This document shows positions 1 through 13,600 of a stretch of DNA of 64,000 bases, one piece after another. The translations under genes were made by a program, and so were the position numbers. The stretch comes from Tigriopus japonicus. Taxonomy: Eukaryota; Arthropoda; Copepoda; Harpacticoida; Harpacticidae. The stretch is from assembly GCA_010645155.1 (NCBI GenBank), contig CM021316.1, positions 534,841-598,840 on the forward strand. The letters run 5' to 3'. Under the pieces are notes generated by a model that was given only the letters and a program-made list of their open reading frames with translations, had not been told where the DNA came from and searched no databases. The number at the start of each line of letters is the position of its first letter. Position 1 is the first letter of the stretch.

Positions 1-1000
1 GGGAGGGGGAGGGGCGACTACATTGGAGTAGGACCTAGGTTGCCCATAGGAAAAAGTGGGATGAGGAACCGGGTTATGGATATTTGGGAGAAGGGTAGAA
101 ATAGGAATAGGTTTTGAGGTGAGGGCAGGGAAATGGGACAAGGAGTTGGGAGGAGGAGGACGAGAACGGGGAGGGGGGATGCTAAAAGGATAAAATGTTT
201 GGGGGATTGGTTGGGGATTGGATGCTAACCTATAACCATATCTAGGAGACCCAGATTTTGCTGGTCTCGGTTTCCTCTGAGTACCTCGTACATGAACCTG
301 TCTACACTCCACATTGAAACATGTCCCACTACTCATTGATCTACGACACATGTACGGATGGAAGAAGGGGCACTCGACCTTTGAGCACCCTTTCTTGTTG
401 TATTTCAAGAGCCCAAACTTCAACAATTTTTGACACCACTGTGGGTGTTCAAAAGACCAAAAGTGATCACGTCACATTTTGGGATTTTTTAATGGCAATT
501 GGTCAGATTTCGTTAACGAAATGATAAAACCATTAACATTGCTTTTAAAGATTTATAAATTTCATAGCATTTCAGAAACTAGTCCGAAAGATTTTGTTAC
601 TTGGCATCAATAAAATTTCAATTTTGTTCACAAATTACAAACTAAAACGCGTTCTAAGTGCTACAAATGAAAATTTATGAAGGAAAGTCAATATGGTGGC
701 ATTCCGTTTTTCTTCGAGAACTTTTGTCATGAAATGTGTATCAAAAGATAAAAGTTGAAATAAAAGTTGAAAAACAAAACTGAAAAATTGACTATTTGAG
801 CCATTCCTTGATGATTACTTCAGCATGATTGACTATTTATGTACATAAGGTTGTTAGTAAAAAGAAATTTGGCGAAAATTTGGCGATTTTTCAAATGAGG
901 TGGCGAATTCTGGCGAATTTCGGTGGCAAATCTGGCGATAAGAGCCGTCGAAGACCTGGCAACCCTACTCAAAAGGAAGGGTCTCTATGTTACTGATGGG
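1..1000. other. Sequence downstream of CUB1a, window edge
   Basis: The first ~200 bases are purine-rich with G-runs (GGGAGGGGGAGGGG at the very start). After that there is ordinary AT-rich DNA with no recognisable gene. Confidence 0.4.
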
Positions 1001-1366
1001 AAACTCAGGGTGGTCTGATGTTTTGCAGAGCCAAACGAAAACTGGAAATCGCAACCTCAAACAACATGGTCGTACAACTGTAGGCCGCATGTTAACGTAT
1101 TTAATTCAAAAGCGAAAGTATGGCAAAATCAAGTTGAATCCGCATTCGTCGAGTATATACTCTCCCTAGCTGCTGCGTTTCTAACACAGGAGTTGTCACA
1201 AGTGTATACTCGAGGTCGGTTAATCTGACTTGATTTTGGTGTGCTCTCGCTTTTGAATTAGGTGCGTTAACATGCGGCCTAATGTTGTACGACCATGTTG
1301 TTTGAGGCTGTGAGTCCAGTTTTTGTTCGGCTCCGTAAAACATAACACCACCCTGAGTTTGACATC
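1001..1366. mobile_element. MITE with inverted repeats of roughly 115 bp
   Basis: The left arm begins AAACTCAGGGTGGT and runs through AACAACATGGTCGTACAAC and GGCCGCATGTTAACG. The right arm repeats this text inverted, ending ACCACCCTGAGTTTG. The centre is short. The inner part recurs at 21845-21995. It lies downstream of CUB1a. Confidence 0.7.
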
Positions 1367-1503
1367 CCAATAGCTTTGATCTTTGGGCTAATGGTTTTAG
1401 ATTCAGCCGTATTAGGGGCCTGGGGTGATAAAATCTAATCCTCTTATTGTTCAATTTCCAAAGCAAAAATTGATTATAATAGGAGGCATAGCGCAAATTT
1501 TGA

Positions 1504-1509
1504 TTTATT
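1504..1509 (-). promoter_or_regulatory. Polyadenylation signal AATAAA for CUB1a
   Basis: TTTATT on the plus strand reads AATAAA on the minus strand, about 120 nt downstream of the CUB1a stop codon. This is a normal position for 3' end formation. Confidence 0.55.
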
Positions 1510-1628
1510 TTAATTTGAAACAAAACTTACACAATCTTGTAATGTCAACGCGTAAAAGTAATCTCTAACTTAGAACAATATGCTCAGGAAGGTATGCTTT
1601 TGTGGCATGGGTTGGAGAGCATAAAAAA

Positions 1629-4600
1629 TTAGGTACATTGTTGCAACGTCCATCGGAGGTTGAAACCCACGATTCCGCCAGGAACTCTGTTCAACTCATT
1701 TGAAGTTGCTGAATTTTCCTTATTGGTATCGGATTTCAAAGTCACCTCATCTGAGTCAGATTTAAATGTCATTCGAAAGGGTCGTTGTAGCGCTATAAAA
1801 AAAAGGAAATGAACTTTGAAAGATTAACATTTCTAATCGGAATTAGACATATGATAGAATTTGAACCCATAAAATCCAATTTCAAGGCCTTAAATTGTAG
1901 CTCTGGGGTTGAGAAATCCTCAACTATCCACAACAATTCGGAGATCGTGAAATCCCGTGGTAGCCGAGTTCTAGTACACTTTGAAATGAAAATTGTTACT
2001 TGAGAGTTTCTGACTTACAATGGGTGTTTCATAAAGGAATATATAGTTCAGTTGTTGAGGACGTTTAGAAGTATAGTGGAGGCTTAGTTGAGGCTTAGTT
2101 AGGCAAAGTAAGACACAATAGAAATAACTGTGATCAAATATAGTTAGGCGTAAAGGCAAAAACAGAGTTTTCGATAGTCAGGATTTTCATATACGGAAGC
2201 TAAGCTGGGATTCAAACCGTTGAAAACTGGGGTGTTGTGAATGGTTGCAAAATGCTCGTTCGACTCAAACAAATATCGATAAAAATTGAGACTTTATTTT
2301 ATTTTCTAAGTTTGCGGATTTTTTTTTATTGCCGCTGCAGAGAATTGAGCAATTGAGGCAATGAAGGGCTTGAAAATTAAAAGGAAAAAATATGCAATGA
2401 TGTAAATGCGATTCTTACAACAAACTGATGAAGACATTCGTCGGTTCAATCTGTTATCGGCCGCACTAAGATATCGCCCACAGAGCCGATCTCTGAGCCG
2501 AACATCTGAACCAATGCTTCCGATTGTAAACGTATCCTGATTTTCACCAACTACGTCTGCTTGGGCGTCTGGTATCTAGGGAAGAATGTGAAGGCAGAAA
2601 TTTCATAAACTTAGCATTGGGTTGCAAAATTTGAAATGGCAATCACAACTATGCCATTGCTTGGGGTCCCATGGGACATTCCTCAAACATGGACCTAATA
2701 AGGATCCCCGGAGCCACCCACCTTGGCTACCTGAAGAGGTGAGCGAATCATTTTTCCTTATGATTGGGCCTGGGCATTTAAAACAAAAAAGATGCCATAC
2801 ATGTCCTTCAAAATGCAAATAAAAAGGGCCCAGAATGAAAATAAAAATGCTATCAAAATCATGTTTCAGGGGGCATTTAATATAATATTTTGAGTTTTTA
2901 AGGTCTGGGTTGTTGATTCAAGATAAATGAGGCTAAAAAATAGCAATCTTTTGTCTCTTGAACACAATATTAACTTATTTTTGCTTTGCTTTCTATCTGT
3001 GGATGTGAAAAGACTGCAGAGAAGAGACTTGTAACCGAGCGCAACAATATCCATAAATTTAATCTTAGTCCGTTCGTTATTCAGTTCCAAAACACATTGT
3101 ATTTGACAATTTCACTTTTCGAACTTTAAGCTGAAAATAAACGACAATATGTCTTAGAAAATAGCTCCCTTGTTGATATCTACCAGCTATTAAGATGCGT
3201 TAACCTGCGATCCTTACACTAAGTAGAGGGGGCTTGGTTAGTCAAGGTACCACATGGTCATCGGAGTTTTGTATTCGAAAAATCAAATTGAAAAAAACGA
3301 CATTAGAAAAATCACTTGTTTTCGTATCCATATTTAAATCTAATTGCCCAAAAACAAAATTCTGAAAATTGCATTTGATTCCTAAACCACCCTTGAAAAT
3401 TACATTTATACAGTATGCCTATTTTGCATAGATTTTCCAGAAAATGGGTCATGGATTTCCTCCTTTCATATCACACCTATTTTTTTTTTTTTTTGGATGT
3501 TGGTGCTAGGGTCGGAGGGTTGAGCCTCGCACGGCCAGCGAAGCCAGCCATCACATCGTCCAAATTATTCCGATAAGCAATCACATGTCCGGTATCAGAA
3601 AGGTTCTCCGTCTGTGAGTGTGGATTAGCGTGTAACAGTTTTCTTGAGAAAGGTCGGCCTATCACGTAATTTTATTTGAAATTGCAATTACGTTATTGCA
3701 ATTACATTTCAAAGTAATTGTAATTGTAATTAATTACATTTGAGCCCATGTTATTAAAATTTTTCTATTACAAATTAAAATTACACTTTCACCTACATAA
3801 GAAGTTCTAGTATTAGAAATTTTGCTCATTTTTCCCCCGTTCTTCAAATATTTTTCGGTGTGTAAATTGATTTACAAAAAGCCTCAAGGTTTTTTGATGT
3901 TCTTTGCACATTTTGTACTTGAAAATAAAGGAGTTCAATCTTGGTTTGAAAAAATAATGTAATTGATTTATTTTTGGAAAGTAATTGCAATCAATTACAT
4001 TTTAATTAAATAAAATAAAAATTACATATAAAAACAAAGCAATTTTAATTGCATTTAATCACTTTTAAGATCAACGTAATTAGTTTTATTTTAGAAGTAA
4101 TTGTCTGTTTCACATTAAATTACAAATGCATTATACTCGCACTTGTGTATTTTATCACTAGGCAAACCTCTATTGTTCGCTTCAAGCGTTGTAGGTGTAT
4201 GTTAACTACATGGTCGATAGATTTCACAAGCATGATTTTGTGGATAAACTTTGACAATCAAATAAAATAATTGACCTGTTATAGCAATTCTTTGCGTAAT
4301 TGACCTGTTATAGCAATTCTTTGCGTAATTGACCTGTTATAGCAATTCTTTGCGTAATTGACCTGTTATAGCAATTCTTTGCGTAATTGATCTGTTAGAA
4401 TGTTCTTTGCACAATTGACCTGTTAGAATGTTCTTTGCACAATTGACCTGTTAGAATGTTCTTTGCAAAATTGACCTGTTAGCATGTTCTTTGCACAATT
4501 GACCTGTTAGAATGTTCTTTGCGTAATTGATCTGTTAGAATGTTCTTTGCACAATTGACCTGTTAGAATGTTCTTTGCACAATTGACCTGTTAGAATGTT

Positions 4601-7600
4601 CTTTGCACAATTGACCTGTTAGAATGTTCTTTGCACAATTGACCTGTTAGAATGTTCTTTGCACAATTGACCTGTTAGAATGTTCTTTGCACAATTGACC
4701 TGTTAAAACATCCTTTGCATACGTTGGGTTTCATTGGCTTTGATAATATCGTTTGTGCGACAAAAAGCTGGCGCTGTCCATGAGTTTTGTCTTTAAACAT
4801 AGTGTGTAGAACACTTAACAGTGTTACAATTCTTATTCAATTCTCACTCAACAGGCTAGTAACCATTTCAAAAATCTATATTAAAGTTATCTCTGACTTG
4901 ATGGCCATTGAAAGGAAGCTATGCTTAAAAGGAGCAAAAAATTGAAGCCAAATGATCTTGATGGTTTTTTTTTTCTTTGCGCATCTAGAAAATATTTGAC
5001 GTTGCTCTAGCACTCACCAAAATGTAATCTCCTCGGCATTTTCCGTCTGTTTCTCCACGAGCTTTATTAGCGTTTTCCGAGGATGTGTTACTAAAATTAT
5101 GATTAATTTTGTATTGAAGGGCTCCAAAGCAAAAATAGGATCTTTAGAGTCTTTAGACCCTTGTAGAGCCCTTGTACAACTCTAGCCCATTCATTTGGAC
5201 ACGGATGTCCGATCCTGTCGATTTTGCCTCGGTTATACATAAATTATAAACATATACTATAATTATTACCTAATGCCAAAAGATCCCTAAAATAAAATAA
5301 AGATAGATGAGAAAGACCTTTTGTGAATGATTCTCCGTCTAATCAAATATTACCGTTTCCGTGTCTGTTCCAAGAATCTCAGGAATCCAGCAAATGGCAC
5401 AAGTATTCATCTCTTGTCTCCAACACATAGTTTGACATTGGTTTGAAAGATGGGTGGCTGGAATTAAAAAAAATCATCTTTTTTACGAAATGACCATTCC
5501 AGGAATAGAACATTGTTTCATTTTTTCGAATGTGTTATGATTGTGATAATTATTGCAAGCTCTAAGATCGGATCAGACAACATTTTTTTTAAAGCTGCGT
5601 TGTTAAGTTAGTTAGTAAGCAATAAAATATCAAGTAGGAAGTAAAAGACACAAGAAGAGCTTAAAAGATTAAAAGATAATAAGTCAGTGAAGGGTATACA
5701 TGTTTTGAATAGATTTAAGTTGACGTCACTAAAGTAGATAGAAACAAGCATCCTTGGCTTTTCAACGCTCCGGCTTTTTCTGTATTTTAGGTGTTAAGGA
5801 AGAAGTCTCCAGATTTGACTTTTGTGTTACTTCGAGGTTATAACAATAGGCAATAGTGATTTGCGACGTGAAAACTTGAGCTGTGCATCGGATCCGACAG
5901 GTCCTCCAAATCCAATCCGAACGAATCCGAATCCGAAAATTTGCCATGCAATCCGAAAAAATCCGAAAATTTTTTTAGCCATGCGAAAAAATCCGAAATT
6001 CTAAGTTAAAAGTATTTCAGAAGAGATGTGTTGTTGGAAGCTTAGATGGGTATTCTAATTAAAGGCTGGTCTACACATGAAACATTTTGGCTAGATTATT
6101 TGTCAAATATTCCGAAAATGTTTGGTGTTTGCCAAATGTTTCCTTTTTGTTGCTTCTACACGTGAACGTGCAGTTTGTCAGATATTTTTCCCCTTGGCCA
6201 GAGTGTTAACCATTTTTTCAAATTGTTTCAAACTGGCACTGCCAAATACTGTTTGAAAACCAGTCACCTTTAGCAGAGTCCCGTAATTTAGAAAGTGAAT
6301 TGTATACTGCCACATATTGTCACTTTTCAACGACATTTTTTTCAATCTTGCTTTCTGCCCAAGACTTTTTCTTTCCTTCAGTGTCAATTAATTTGGATGG
6401 AAAGTCTTACGCATAACGAGACACTATGGACATTGCCAATATCTACAATCATTTTTAGTCCTTTTCTTGTCCCCCCAAACCATTTTAAGACCTCTACTCT
6501 CCACTGGCATTTGGAGTTGGGTTTTGGTGAACATTGGCAGTCATAACTGCCACTTGGCAACGTTGCTACCTTGTAAACTCCTCCGAACCTGTCAGTTGAC
6601 GCATTTGAGACGTGACTAGTCTATAACACTACCAACTGATTATCGATGACTTTTGATTAGTGATGTGACTTGGGCAAGTAATGAGTCATCACAAACACCC
6701 AAGAACAAGTTGTTGACAAGCATTACTTGGGCAATACACCAATACACTTCCCAAGCTCAAGGAACATCGGAAGATGCAGTTGCCGGCAGTTGCTCTTTGA
6801 AGAGTTAAGATACTTGCAGTGTGACTTAGAAGAAAAAATGTCAAGATGCATTTTCGATGATCTTTTGACCTTAATAATTTAGCAATAAATAGTGGAAGTG
6901 ATACAAAAAAAATATTTCAATTTGCATAGCATTTGCAAAACCATGTTTTTTTTGTTTCGGTTCTAGGCCACACATGAATGCACTTTTGAGGCTAATCAAG
7001 ACCGAGATTTAGAAGTCACACTTCCAGAACAATCTCGTTTACTCAGAGTTGCCGGCATGAAAAAGTAAAATGCCAAATCTTTTTTTTAGTATTCTCGAAA
7101 TATTTTGCATTTCCCCATGTGAGAGAATTGAAGTGTGTAATTTTCTTAAAAATACATCCTTTCAAAGGTATGGGCCCTATTTAACTGAATCAGCCTGGTT
7201 TAGTGAAATTCGGATGGCAAGTTTATTCTTCGTTCATAGCAAATTTGGCAAACCTGTTAGCTGGGAAAAGTACTTGTACAAGCACCCAAGCTATGCCAAG
7301 CTTCAGCAAGCCCAAGCATTGTGCCAATACAGCTTGCCCAATCTCTTGTTTGCCCCCCATCACTACTTTTGATACCGTCCATTTCCGTGGATCCTTGCAA
7401 TCTGTCACAAATGACGTTTAATTTGGGTTATCTTGATGCCAAAAGTTAGAGGATTATTGTTTTGTCCTTCAATCCATTAATTTGAAACTTTTTACTTAAC
7501 AATAATCATTTCGTGATTAGACACCCTGCACGCATCTATGTGTATTTCGATTGTCGACCAGAAAAAGTTAGCTTAAGGACAAATAATTTTTCAACATGTT

Positions 7601-10600
7601 CAAAGTCATAAATATTTGACAAACAGAAAATAATATTTGCCATGAAGCAAATTTTGTCGTTGATTTAACCAAATATTTGCTGTTTTGTTTCACGTGTAGA
7701 CCAGCCTTTAGTAATTGAAAATTCCATAGTTGTAGGTATGGAAATCACATTAAAAATCAAGCAAAAAATCTTACAAAATGGAAATATTAAGAATTGTAAT
7801 GCATTCGTAAGATATATTCAACTTAAACAACTTTAAATCATTCAGAATTTCGTGTCTAGTAGTGATGGAAACAATCCAATCTTCAATCATATTCACGATA
7901 GGTTGCCCAACTAGGTCTGCCCATTAGCCTTCAGTGTCTATCATTTGTCGGTTGAATTCCATGAGGAAAAAGGCTTTCTTCTAAAGGTGAGCGCAAGTGG
8001 CACCCCTTGCTTTATTCGTCTTTGGCTCAGGGGCGCTATGTAGAAGGAACTTGCTTCTTGATTTTGCAAGATGTTGTACTATGTGAGGGGTGATGGCAAA
8101 CATAAAGCTAGCAACCTCGCGTGAGAAAGATTGAAAGATTGTTTTTTTTCATCAGTAGTGTCTAGAAGCGTCTCTCTTCCGTCTCGACTCGCAGAAGGAC
8201 TCGAAAGACTCCGCTGATGCGGTGAGGGTGACCACAGAATTGAAATTTCGAAAAAATGAACTAAAAAGTTCGAATTAGTTTCGGATTATGTCGGATCCGA
8301 ATGTTTTTTTTCGCAAATACGAATCCGAAATGCTTTGATGAATCCGAATCAATCCGAATCCGAAAATTCACGCTAAAATCCGAACCAATCCGAATCCGAA
8401 AATTCGCGCTAAAATCCGAACCAATCCGAATCCGAAAATTCGCGCTAAAATCCAAACCGATCCGAATCCGAAAATTCGCGCTAAAATCCGAACCAATCCT
8501 AATCCGAAAATTCGCGCTAAAATCCGAACCAATCCGAATCCGAAAATTCGCACTGAAATCCGAACAAATCCGAATCCAAAAATTCACGTTGAAATCCAAA
8601 CCAATCCGAATCCGGAAATTCGCGCAGAAATCCGAACCAATCCGAATCCGAAAATTCGCGCTGAAATGTGAACCAAACCGAATCCCAAAATTCGTGTTGA
8701 AATCTGAACCAATCTGAATCCGAAAATTCGCGCTAAAATCCGAACCAATCCGAATCCGATAATTCGCGCTAAAATCCGAACCAATCCGAATCCAAAAATT
8801 CGCACTGAAATCCGAACAAATCTGAATCCGAAAATTCGCACTGAAATCCAAACCAATCCGAATCCGGAAATTCGCGCCGAAATCCGAACCAATCCGAATC
8901 GGAAAATTCGCGCTAAAATCCGAACCAATCCTAATCCAATAATTCGCGCTAAAATCCGAACCAATCCGAATCCGAAATTCGCACTGAAATCCGAACAAAT
9001 CCGAATCACAAAATTCACGTTGAAATCCAAACCAATCCGAATCCGGAAATTCGCGCCGAAATCCGAACAAATCCGAATCAGAAAATTCACGTTGAAATCC
9101 TAACCAATCCGAATCCCAAAATTCGTGCTGAAATCTGAACCAATCAAGGAAGCCAGAATGGCCGCGCGTACTAACGTGTTATTAATGGCCGAGAGTAAGT
9201 GTTTCCCCAGACGGCGCGAGTTCGAGTCCTGTTGGGGATAAAACGGACGTTGTCGGGAGAACTCCTTTAAGGAAGCCAGAATGGCCGCGCGTACTATCGT
9301 GTTATTAAGGGCCGAGAGTAAGTGCTTCCCCAGACGGCGCGAGTTCGAGTCCTGTTGGGGATAGAACGGACGTTGTCGGGAGAAATCCTTATCGGTCGAG
9401 CAGGTCCAAAGATGTTTTACTAGGAACATCACAGGAATGAGAGAGCTCTCATATTGGGAGAGGCTCCAGAAGTTAGGGTTGTACAGTACTCAGAGAAGGT
9501 ATGAAAGGTATCTGATACTGTATGTTTTCAAGAGCATTCATGGGCTCTGTCCTAACCCAGGATTTGAGATCAGTTGTAGCAATCGTAGAGGTTTTACGTG
9601 CGCTCTGAGAGCACCTCCAAATCCTAAGGAATCAAGGCTAATTCGAACAATGAAGTCCTCCTCTCTTCTTTATCGGGCTCCTTCATTGTTCAATTTGTTG
9701 CCTATTTGCCTTCGTCGGGAATATGTAGGAGCTGATCCTCTAACAGCATTTAAGGCAGGATTGGACAAATTCTTAAATACTATTCCTGACCAACCCACTA
9801 TACAAGGGTTGTATAGATCTGCCAACAGTAACTCATTGGTAGATCAAATTTCATATAAACATTAATTATTGAAACTATAATAATGATTAACTCTCTTTAC
9901 AGGGAATCCCATTCCTTGTAGCGGTATTGAAAAATCCGCCCCCCCCCCAAAAAAAAAAAAAAAATCTGAATCCGAAAATTCTTGCGTCAATCCGAACGAT
10001 CCGATGCATAGCTCTAGTGAGAACGGACTAATCCAGACTGTCTGGACTTAAACTTGGTTTATTCAGAAATAGCAACCAAACCTCCTAAGAAAAAAAAAGA
10101 TATGATTTCATAAGCCACACACCTAAACCCCAAAGTGTTACAACTCCACCAAAAGGTATTTTTCGCATAAGACATGCAATTAAAACAAGATAAAATAGCA
10201 GCAGCTTCAAAATCATTTTAGGTCCATAAGCAAAGTGATTCTTAGTCCAAAATCTGTTATTTTCGATTTTTGGATCACTCTTTAACAGGAAACGTTTTAA
10301 AATCGGAGTTTAAAAAAAATCCTGTTTAAAACACCGAATGTTTTTTCCAAAAACTTTTTAAGATATCGAAAAAGGTTTCAAATCACGAAAGGTATTTTCG
10401 TGTGAAAAAGATAAGATAAAATTTGAAAGTCTCCAACCAAATATTTTTTGTTGTTGTTGTACGTAGCCTCCACAAATCGCACACAATGTTCCATATACCT
10501 TAACATTTTGCTGGTCGTGATCATACTTACTGGATACATCCAAAGTTGCAAGATTGGTGGGAAAATTAAAGCTGCAATTGAACCAAAATTGAAAATGCTT

Positions 10601-13600
10601 GCATTGAAAGTCTATCGAAGAATGGGCATGTATGTGTTTTACCTGGCAAATGTTCCAGTGTTTCCAGTAAAATACTGCAGGCATCCATCTGGCCCTTTGA
10701 AAACGATATGAAAAAAATAACTTGTGCACAAATCACTTTTTGTTCCTTTGCAATATTGTCTTATTTTTTCTGCCTCAACTTTTACTAAAGGTTGTGTGTT
10801 TTGATGTAGGAAAATGAGATTCGGCGCATTTAAAAATTTTATATCATGTCAAACATACATACATATATATATCTGAGTTTGCTCAATTTTAATCGCAACA
10901 TACGTTTTGCGATTAAAAAAAAAATGTGCAATGTCAAAGACACTCAAAGTTTGGCAAAACTAAGAAGTTTTGAAAATTTTGATTTATGTTTTAAGTTTCG
11001 GTTTTAGTCAATTTTGAACATTGTCCTTCAAGAAATTGTAAATTTGAATATGAATCTGTTAGACATGTTTATTTGTAATTTTGGCTGAACACGCAACAAA
11101 GTGTACTCTAAATAGTTATGAAATACATATATGATCTCCGGAAATCCAGTTTAAATTCGTTTTAAGTAAAATTGTATGTTATTTTGAGCTATATTGACAA
11201 AATCTCCAAAAGTAAAAAAAATCATTTATTTTTGCGATATTTAAAAGCTATTTGAAATCTTTGGGAATTTGTTTTTCATATAACTACCGTTTTTCGTCTT
11301 TTTGGGTGTCAAAAATGGACCATGCAAAATCAAATAACTCAGCTGTTGATGAATGTATTTTTTTAAATTTGAATTCAACATGTAACTAAATGGTCTCTAA
11401 ATATGGATTAAATAGTTCATCACAAAATGTTGTATTTAATAGGTTTTAGGTAAATTTCGTTTTCCTTGGACCTAAACTTATGTAATCCAATGAGATTAAT
11501 GATAATGTCTCGCAAGTGGGATGATGTGGTGCTGGAGCTGTTTTTTTAAATCAAACATTTCATAATAATAATGTTTATTGCGAGACATTATCATTAATCT
11601 CATTGGATACTTTCTATACATAAATAATTGATATACAATTGCGGGTCATGGGATTCTGGGGTTGGGAACAATTTTAATTGGAAACATTTTCTGGGCCCAG
11701 AAGCGTTCAAATTTTCTTTAGCACCTATTAACTCAACGTTAAAGCCTGGATGAGGCAAATCCGTAAATTGGTTCATCGAAAAATACCTTTCAAACGGAAA
11801 CTAAAGGACTCAGTTCAGATTTTAGTTCAATAATGTCAAGACTACCTCGTCTATTTCTTTGGACCTTTTCGTCTCAAAAGTGGGAAGCATTGTGAAGTAA
11901 ACTAGATTCAAGCATATACTTGATGCATATAATGAGTTTAAAAATGCAAGTGTGTTTCACCCTGTTTCAAAATATTCCAAAGTGCCCTCACTATCTCGAC
12001 TTAGAGGAAGAAAAAAATCGTTGTTTCCTTACCTCCCTGTTCGTCCCCACAAGCGTATTGAGTGACTGATTTGAAAAAGAAATCAACCTCACAATCCCTT
12101 GAAAACTGAACCATATTTTGAGAAAAACTCTGTTTTACAATTTCAAGTACGGCATAATCTTTCTAGCTCGCTCCTTTTCTTTGAAAGGAACCAAGAACAC
12201 ATTTTATCCTTTTTTATCAGTTATAAGATGTAGGTGGATTTGGTTCAATTGAAATATTTAAGCAAAATCATTAGAATTCAGTGGATTGCGGGGTTGATTT
12301 TGAAAAGTAAATGTTTTCCTTTGATGTCCCAATTTCTTGTTCCAGCTCCTCTCAGGACAAAATTTGCCTCGTTGCAATTTCCTGGCGAGGTGTCCACAAT
12401 CACTGGAAAATAGGAGGCCGAGGTAAATTCATCTGTTGCTTTGAAACGCTAGCATTATTTCATTACTATGTTGTCCACTGTTAAATCCACAAATAACGGG
12501 TGGGGCAAAATTTCTTGGAGCACTTATGGAGAAAGTATCGGTCAAGCAGTCACCAATAGCACCACCTGAAATCGGAATTGTGACTCACAAAGTTAAAAAC
12601 GGAGGGATTCACAAAATGTCAATGAGGTCTACAAAAGCTAGAGAGCTTGTTTTAAGACAAATGTGTCTCTTTGCCCAAGATTTTATCTGAAACCAACAGC
12701 AAATTAGCACTAAACCCGGAAAAGGCAAAGTTAACGGAATTTCTGCCAATTCCATCCCACGACCCAATTCTTTCACCAAGTTTATGTGCACATGTATTGT
12801 CATGTGTATTGCATTATGTTATGTGTCATATTCATATGCATTGTACGTCATATACGCTCAAGGTGTAAGCTGCATGCAATTCAAACAACAATATATTCAA
12901 TAGTGCCTACCCAAAGTTGTATCTGCGTTCATGTTTACATCTGCAATGGCACTTGCTGTCACTGGTCCATTGATGTTGAAGATCTAGAAGAAGAAGATAG
13001 AAAAATAATTCAAAATGAAATAGAGAGCTCGAGGCTTCTCAAGATCACCATAAAATCAAATCGAAGTCGGCAAATGTCATTATTCAGAGGACAAATCGTG
13101 AATTTGCAGGGATTTATGGCGATAGAGGTCGATGTTTGAACGAGATAAGAGCAATTGTCAGAGCTTATGCCCCCACAAGCCAAAATGACTGAAAAAAAAC
13201 TTTAAAAATGAGATCGGTCTGAAAGATTTAAACCTTGTGGTAAAACCTACATGAACAGCAAATACCAAAACCTCCGGCACAAGTTCCCATTGACGTTCCT
13301 CCTAAAAATAAACCATTAAAAGGGTCACGTTGATGCCTACTGTCGGCTGTGCTAGTTTACAGTGGGCATAAAAAATATGTGGATCTAGCCATTAAAAATG
13401 AAGGAATTAACCAGAACATTCATGATTCCTGCAATTGACAGAAATTTTCTTGAAGCAGAAACTTATTTCCTGCAAACCTGAAAATCACTCAGAATATGCT
13501 TTAGTAACTTCAAGGATTACGTTGATAAAACACGGTACGGGACAATAGTTAAGTCAGCAAGGCACACACATGCTAGCAATCAAAAAAATAGATTGGCAAA

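Noticed and set aside
1101..1523. 140-codon minus-strand frame
   Set aside because: It runs through the arms of the MITE at 1001-1366 and the CUB1a 3' flank; it has no recognisable motif.
4269..4720. CRISPR-like array
   Set aside because: Units are contiguous without unique spacers and the DNA is eukaryotic; it is a minisatellite.
7070..7372. 100-codon plus-strand frame
   Set aside because: It falls inside the nested hAT MITE and reads across its right end and target duplication.
8261..9070. 269-codon minus-strand frame with a 12-residue repeat, as a repeat protein
   Set aside because: It is the 36-nt minisatellite read in one of several open frames; the opposite strand is equally open and the array lies in an intron.
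9146..9391. Two tandem tRNA-Leu genes
   Set aside because: The units are 123 nt, lack clean cloverleaf pairing and are part of a retroelement; a third copy at 29637 has a LINE tail.
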